Shown: one piece after another, positions 61,700-64,000 of the stretch
How positions within the stretch are numbered: position 1 is the first letter of the stretch
How the letters are laid out: every line of letters begins with the position of its first letter
Assembly: GCF_026151205.1 (NCBI RefSeq)
Contig: NC_087073.1
Coordinates: forward strand, 12,741,578 to 12,805,577
Direction: 5' to 3'
DNA from: Bolinopsis microptera
Lineage: Eukaryota > Ctenophora > Tentaculata > Lobata > Bolinopsidae
DNA: 64,000 nucleotides
The notes under the pieces: model-generated
Told to the model about the DNA's origin: nothing
What the model saw: the letters and a program-made list of their open reading frames with translations, nothing else
Databases searched by the model: none
Position numbers and translations under genes: made by a program

Positions 61700-62393
61700 T
61701 TAACTGGACCTCGCAACGCATGACCGAGCATTCACCATCAACTTGTTGACATCCGTTCATTGGAGCAGCGTTTTTATGGATAAAACGTTCGAAATGTCCA
61801 CCGAGTATTTAGGAGTCAATATGGATTCAAAATGACGTCAAGGCACAAAATTTCTTTGTTGATCAAATGCTTTAAACATCTTAAGAGGAATTTCAGTTTT
61901 TCTGGAGAATTTGTTCGTCACCCCCACCGATAGTCAAGTGATTAAAAGTCTAAATTAGAAAATTACCATCCATCCGAATAGTGTGACCAGACGAACTAAA
62001 AACAGTTTTTTGTGAATATTGCTATATTGCATGAAAAAACATTAGAAAATCATAAATTACTCGGGTAAATGAAAATCAGAATTTTTCCATCGGCTACACT
62101 ACAATATGCTGCGTTACAAAGCTTCGAATATCCAGGTTTTAACAGGTAATTCAATGTGGCCTAGAACAGTGGCGTCCAATCAGAGGCATATGCCGTCCGT
62201 AAATATAAGTATAACGGTATTGCGCAGGTAAGTACTAAACGATCGTTGACTAGAATTTCCATTAAAAGCATGCTCTAAGAGCCGTTATTTAACAATGACC
62301 TTTCTAATTGTCATGTTGATGAGAGGTCATGCAGTATATTGCATTAGCGACTCTTTTATAATACTCATGTTTGAGTTCTTGAATCTGAGGGAA
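61700..62393. other. AT-rich sequence, no gene seen
   Basis: No gene or repeat could be supported. Confidence 0.4.
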
Positions 62394-62436
<43 letters not shown>

Positions 62437-62627
62437 TATAAGGGTAACGATTTATTTTGACTAATTTTGACTTTGACTAATTAACTAAATCACTATAGCA
62501 ACAATTGTCTAGTTTTCATTTATCAATAGTCATCCACAAAAGTTACCCGATCAAATCAATTTCCAAGCCTAACTTGCGATTATTTTTCGTAGTTAAGTTG
62601 CACCCCCCCCCCCCCCCCCCCCCCCCC
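62394..62627. repeat. G42 run and complementary C25 run
   Basis: About 42 consecutive G (62394-62435) are followed 167 bp later by about 25 consecutive C (62603-62627). The two could pair as a hairpin or form quadruplex structures. Exact lengths of homopolymers may be sequencing-limited. Confidence 0.85.
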
Positions 62628-64000
62628 GAATCCAACAAAATAGATATGACACAATTTAACTAATATAAACCCATAAAGCTGTATAGTATTGGTAAGGAGT
62701 GAATAAAACAAACCTAAAAGGAATGTTACGATTAAAGTATGCGACATGCGTTCTATAGAAACAGTGTGGTAATGTTAAATATGCGTAGATAGGTGCTCAC
62801 GAGTTTTAGGCAAGAAACCTGTCAATAGTTCAAGATAAGTAACTGTTAAAAGTAAAACTACAATAAGTTTAGGTCCTTACGACAAAGACTTAACATCGAC
62901 GTTACCACGCGGTACCTTTAACATTTTAGTTTACCAAAATTGGGATTAAAAATAAACACAACGTCAACACTTGATCTGCCCAACAAAAATTCTGAGACTT
63001 AAAAGTTGAAAAAGCCTTGGCTGACACATCTAACCAGGATTACTTGATGAATGCCTGTCAAGTTATGGTCTGAGCATGTTATGGTCTGAGCATGTTGTAT
63101 ATGGGTATAAATGTCAAGTAGAGTACTTTCATGTTGTGCCACAGTAATACTAATACGGACAAAGATGATTTGGATAATTATCAATAAAGATGCTGTGAAG
63201 TTTGTGGATGGATTGAAGTTGGGTGTTTATACGAGCCAGATTGTATTACTATTTACCATACAGAAGCGTGCTCTTGAAAGAGGGAGCTGACTCGGAGGAG
63301 TAATCGAAAACTTTGGAGATCAAGAATTTGTAGAAAGCTTGAAGAGTTGAAGATACAAGAAAGTCGGACGCTGTGTTTGAATCTTTATTTAGCAGGAGTA
63401 GTCCTGATGTGAATAGCAATCTTCACTGATTGCTATTCTTCGAAAGTAACTAATCCTATTTCTCCGAAGCCAGGCGGTTAAGGGGGGGGGGGGGGGGGGG
63501 GGGGGGTTCAGACTAAACCCGCCCCTTAAGGTGTTTTACTGGAGCCGAGTTATATTGTCTACTTCTGATAATTACAAGCCAGTTGATAAGACGCTTTATT
63601 CTAACGAATGTTATGGCTACGAAAAAGTTGAAATCACTTAACGATGATGGAGAATACTCTGAAGATGATTCTTGTTTGATTCAGAATCTTGCAAGGTTTT
63701 CTTATTACCTCTATCAACTGTTGAGCCATATCGTTACGCGCAAAGTATTTAGGTATTGAATCGTGAGATTGAATCTAAATCCTACAGATCTTTTAAACTC
63801 AACCCGAAAATAAGTTTCGGCGAAATTTGCACTAAAAGTAGAATTATAAGTATTAAGACTTCAAAACCAGGCCTGGGCTTTACTTAAAAGGCGGCACAAA
63901 ATCTGGTCGAAATCTAACCGATATCGAAAAGGATTTTCCGAAAATATTGATAGCACAACAATACAATACAATCATATAACAATTCAATAGTACAAGTGAC
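62628..64000. other. AT-rich end of window, no gene seen
   Basis: Contains a 17-bp doubled TATGGTCTGAGCATGTT (about 63064-63097) and a run of about 25 G at 63482-63506. No supported gene. Confidence 0.45.

Overview
This is animal nuclear DNA: AT-rich, with spliced genes (GT..AG introns), AATAAA poly(A) signals and many transposon remnants. Gene content (TMEM68, XPO6, ALKBH4, GH85 ENGase, MARCHF1/8-type ligase, MAM/EGF astacin) is metazoan. Intronless 7TM receptors, an F-type lectin joined to a bulb-type lectin domain, Penelope and LINE pieces, and splice acceptors next to nearly every start codon suggest an early-branching animal. A hydrozoan-like cnidarian is my best guess. The species is inference, not proven.

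Layout. 1-3.3 kb: LINE RNase H piece, a MITE and a palindromic Penelope-like element. 3.4-9.6 kb: TMEM68 (+), convergent with a two-exon astacin metalloprotease gene (-). 9.6-18 kb: gene-poor, with a perfect 510-bp TG tract, a hAT-type MITE carrying expanded CCCGGT repeats, and a 1.5-kb TATAAA-containing minisatellite between direct repeats. 18.0-45.1 kb: exportin-6 on the minus strand. I rebuilt it as 12 exons whose phases all match, giving 3093 bp or 1030 aa. Exons 1-8 are compact; introns 8 (16.5 kb) and 9 (5.9 kb) are very large. They hold a six-exon lectin gene, a decayed copy of it, and two 7TM receptor genes without coding introns, all on the plus strand, plus satellites and transposon debris. 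45.7-53.8 kb: six more genes on the minus strand, 0.5-1 kb apart: a presequence/LINE-ORF1 chimera, two rhodaneses, ALKBH4, a copine-like vWA protein and ENGase. 54.0-57.0 kb: MITE, LINE endonuclease remnant and a GC-rich inverted-repeat cluster. 57.8-58.6 kb: MARCHF-like E3 ligase. 58.7-64 kb: LINE scraps, long G or C runs and little else.

Main points of interest. (1) The 3' splice site of XPO6 exon 9 has become a 46-bp minisatellite of about 17 copies. Each copy carries a branch-point-like CTAAC, a TTTCAG acceptor and the exon start, and the TAA inside CTAAC is an in-frame stop unless the last acceptor is used. (2) The mitochondrial presequence of a third rhodanese paralogue is fused in frame to a retrotransposon ORF1 RNA-binding region. 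(3) Seven same-strand genes ending in XPO6 each have a splice acceptor 0-16 nt before the ATG, which fits spliced-leader trans-splicing of an operon-like unit. (4) A non-autonomous hAT element has an exact 8-bp target duplication.

The genes are mostly unrelated housekeeping or surface functions: nuclear export, protein and glycan turnover, demethylation, sulfur transfer, ubiquitination, secreted lectin, protease and receptors.
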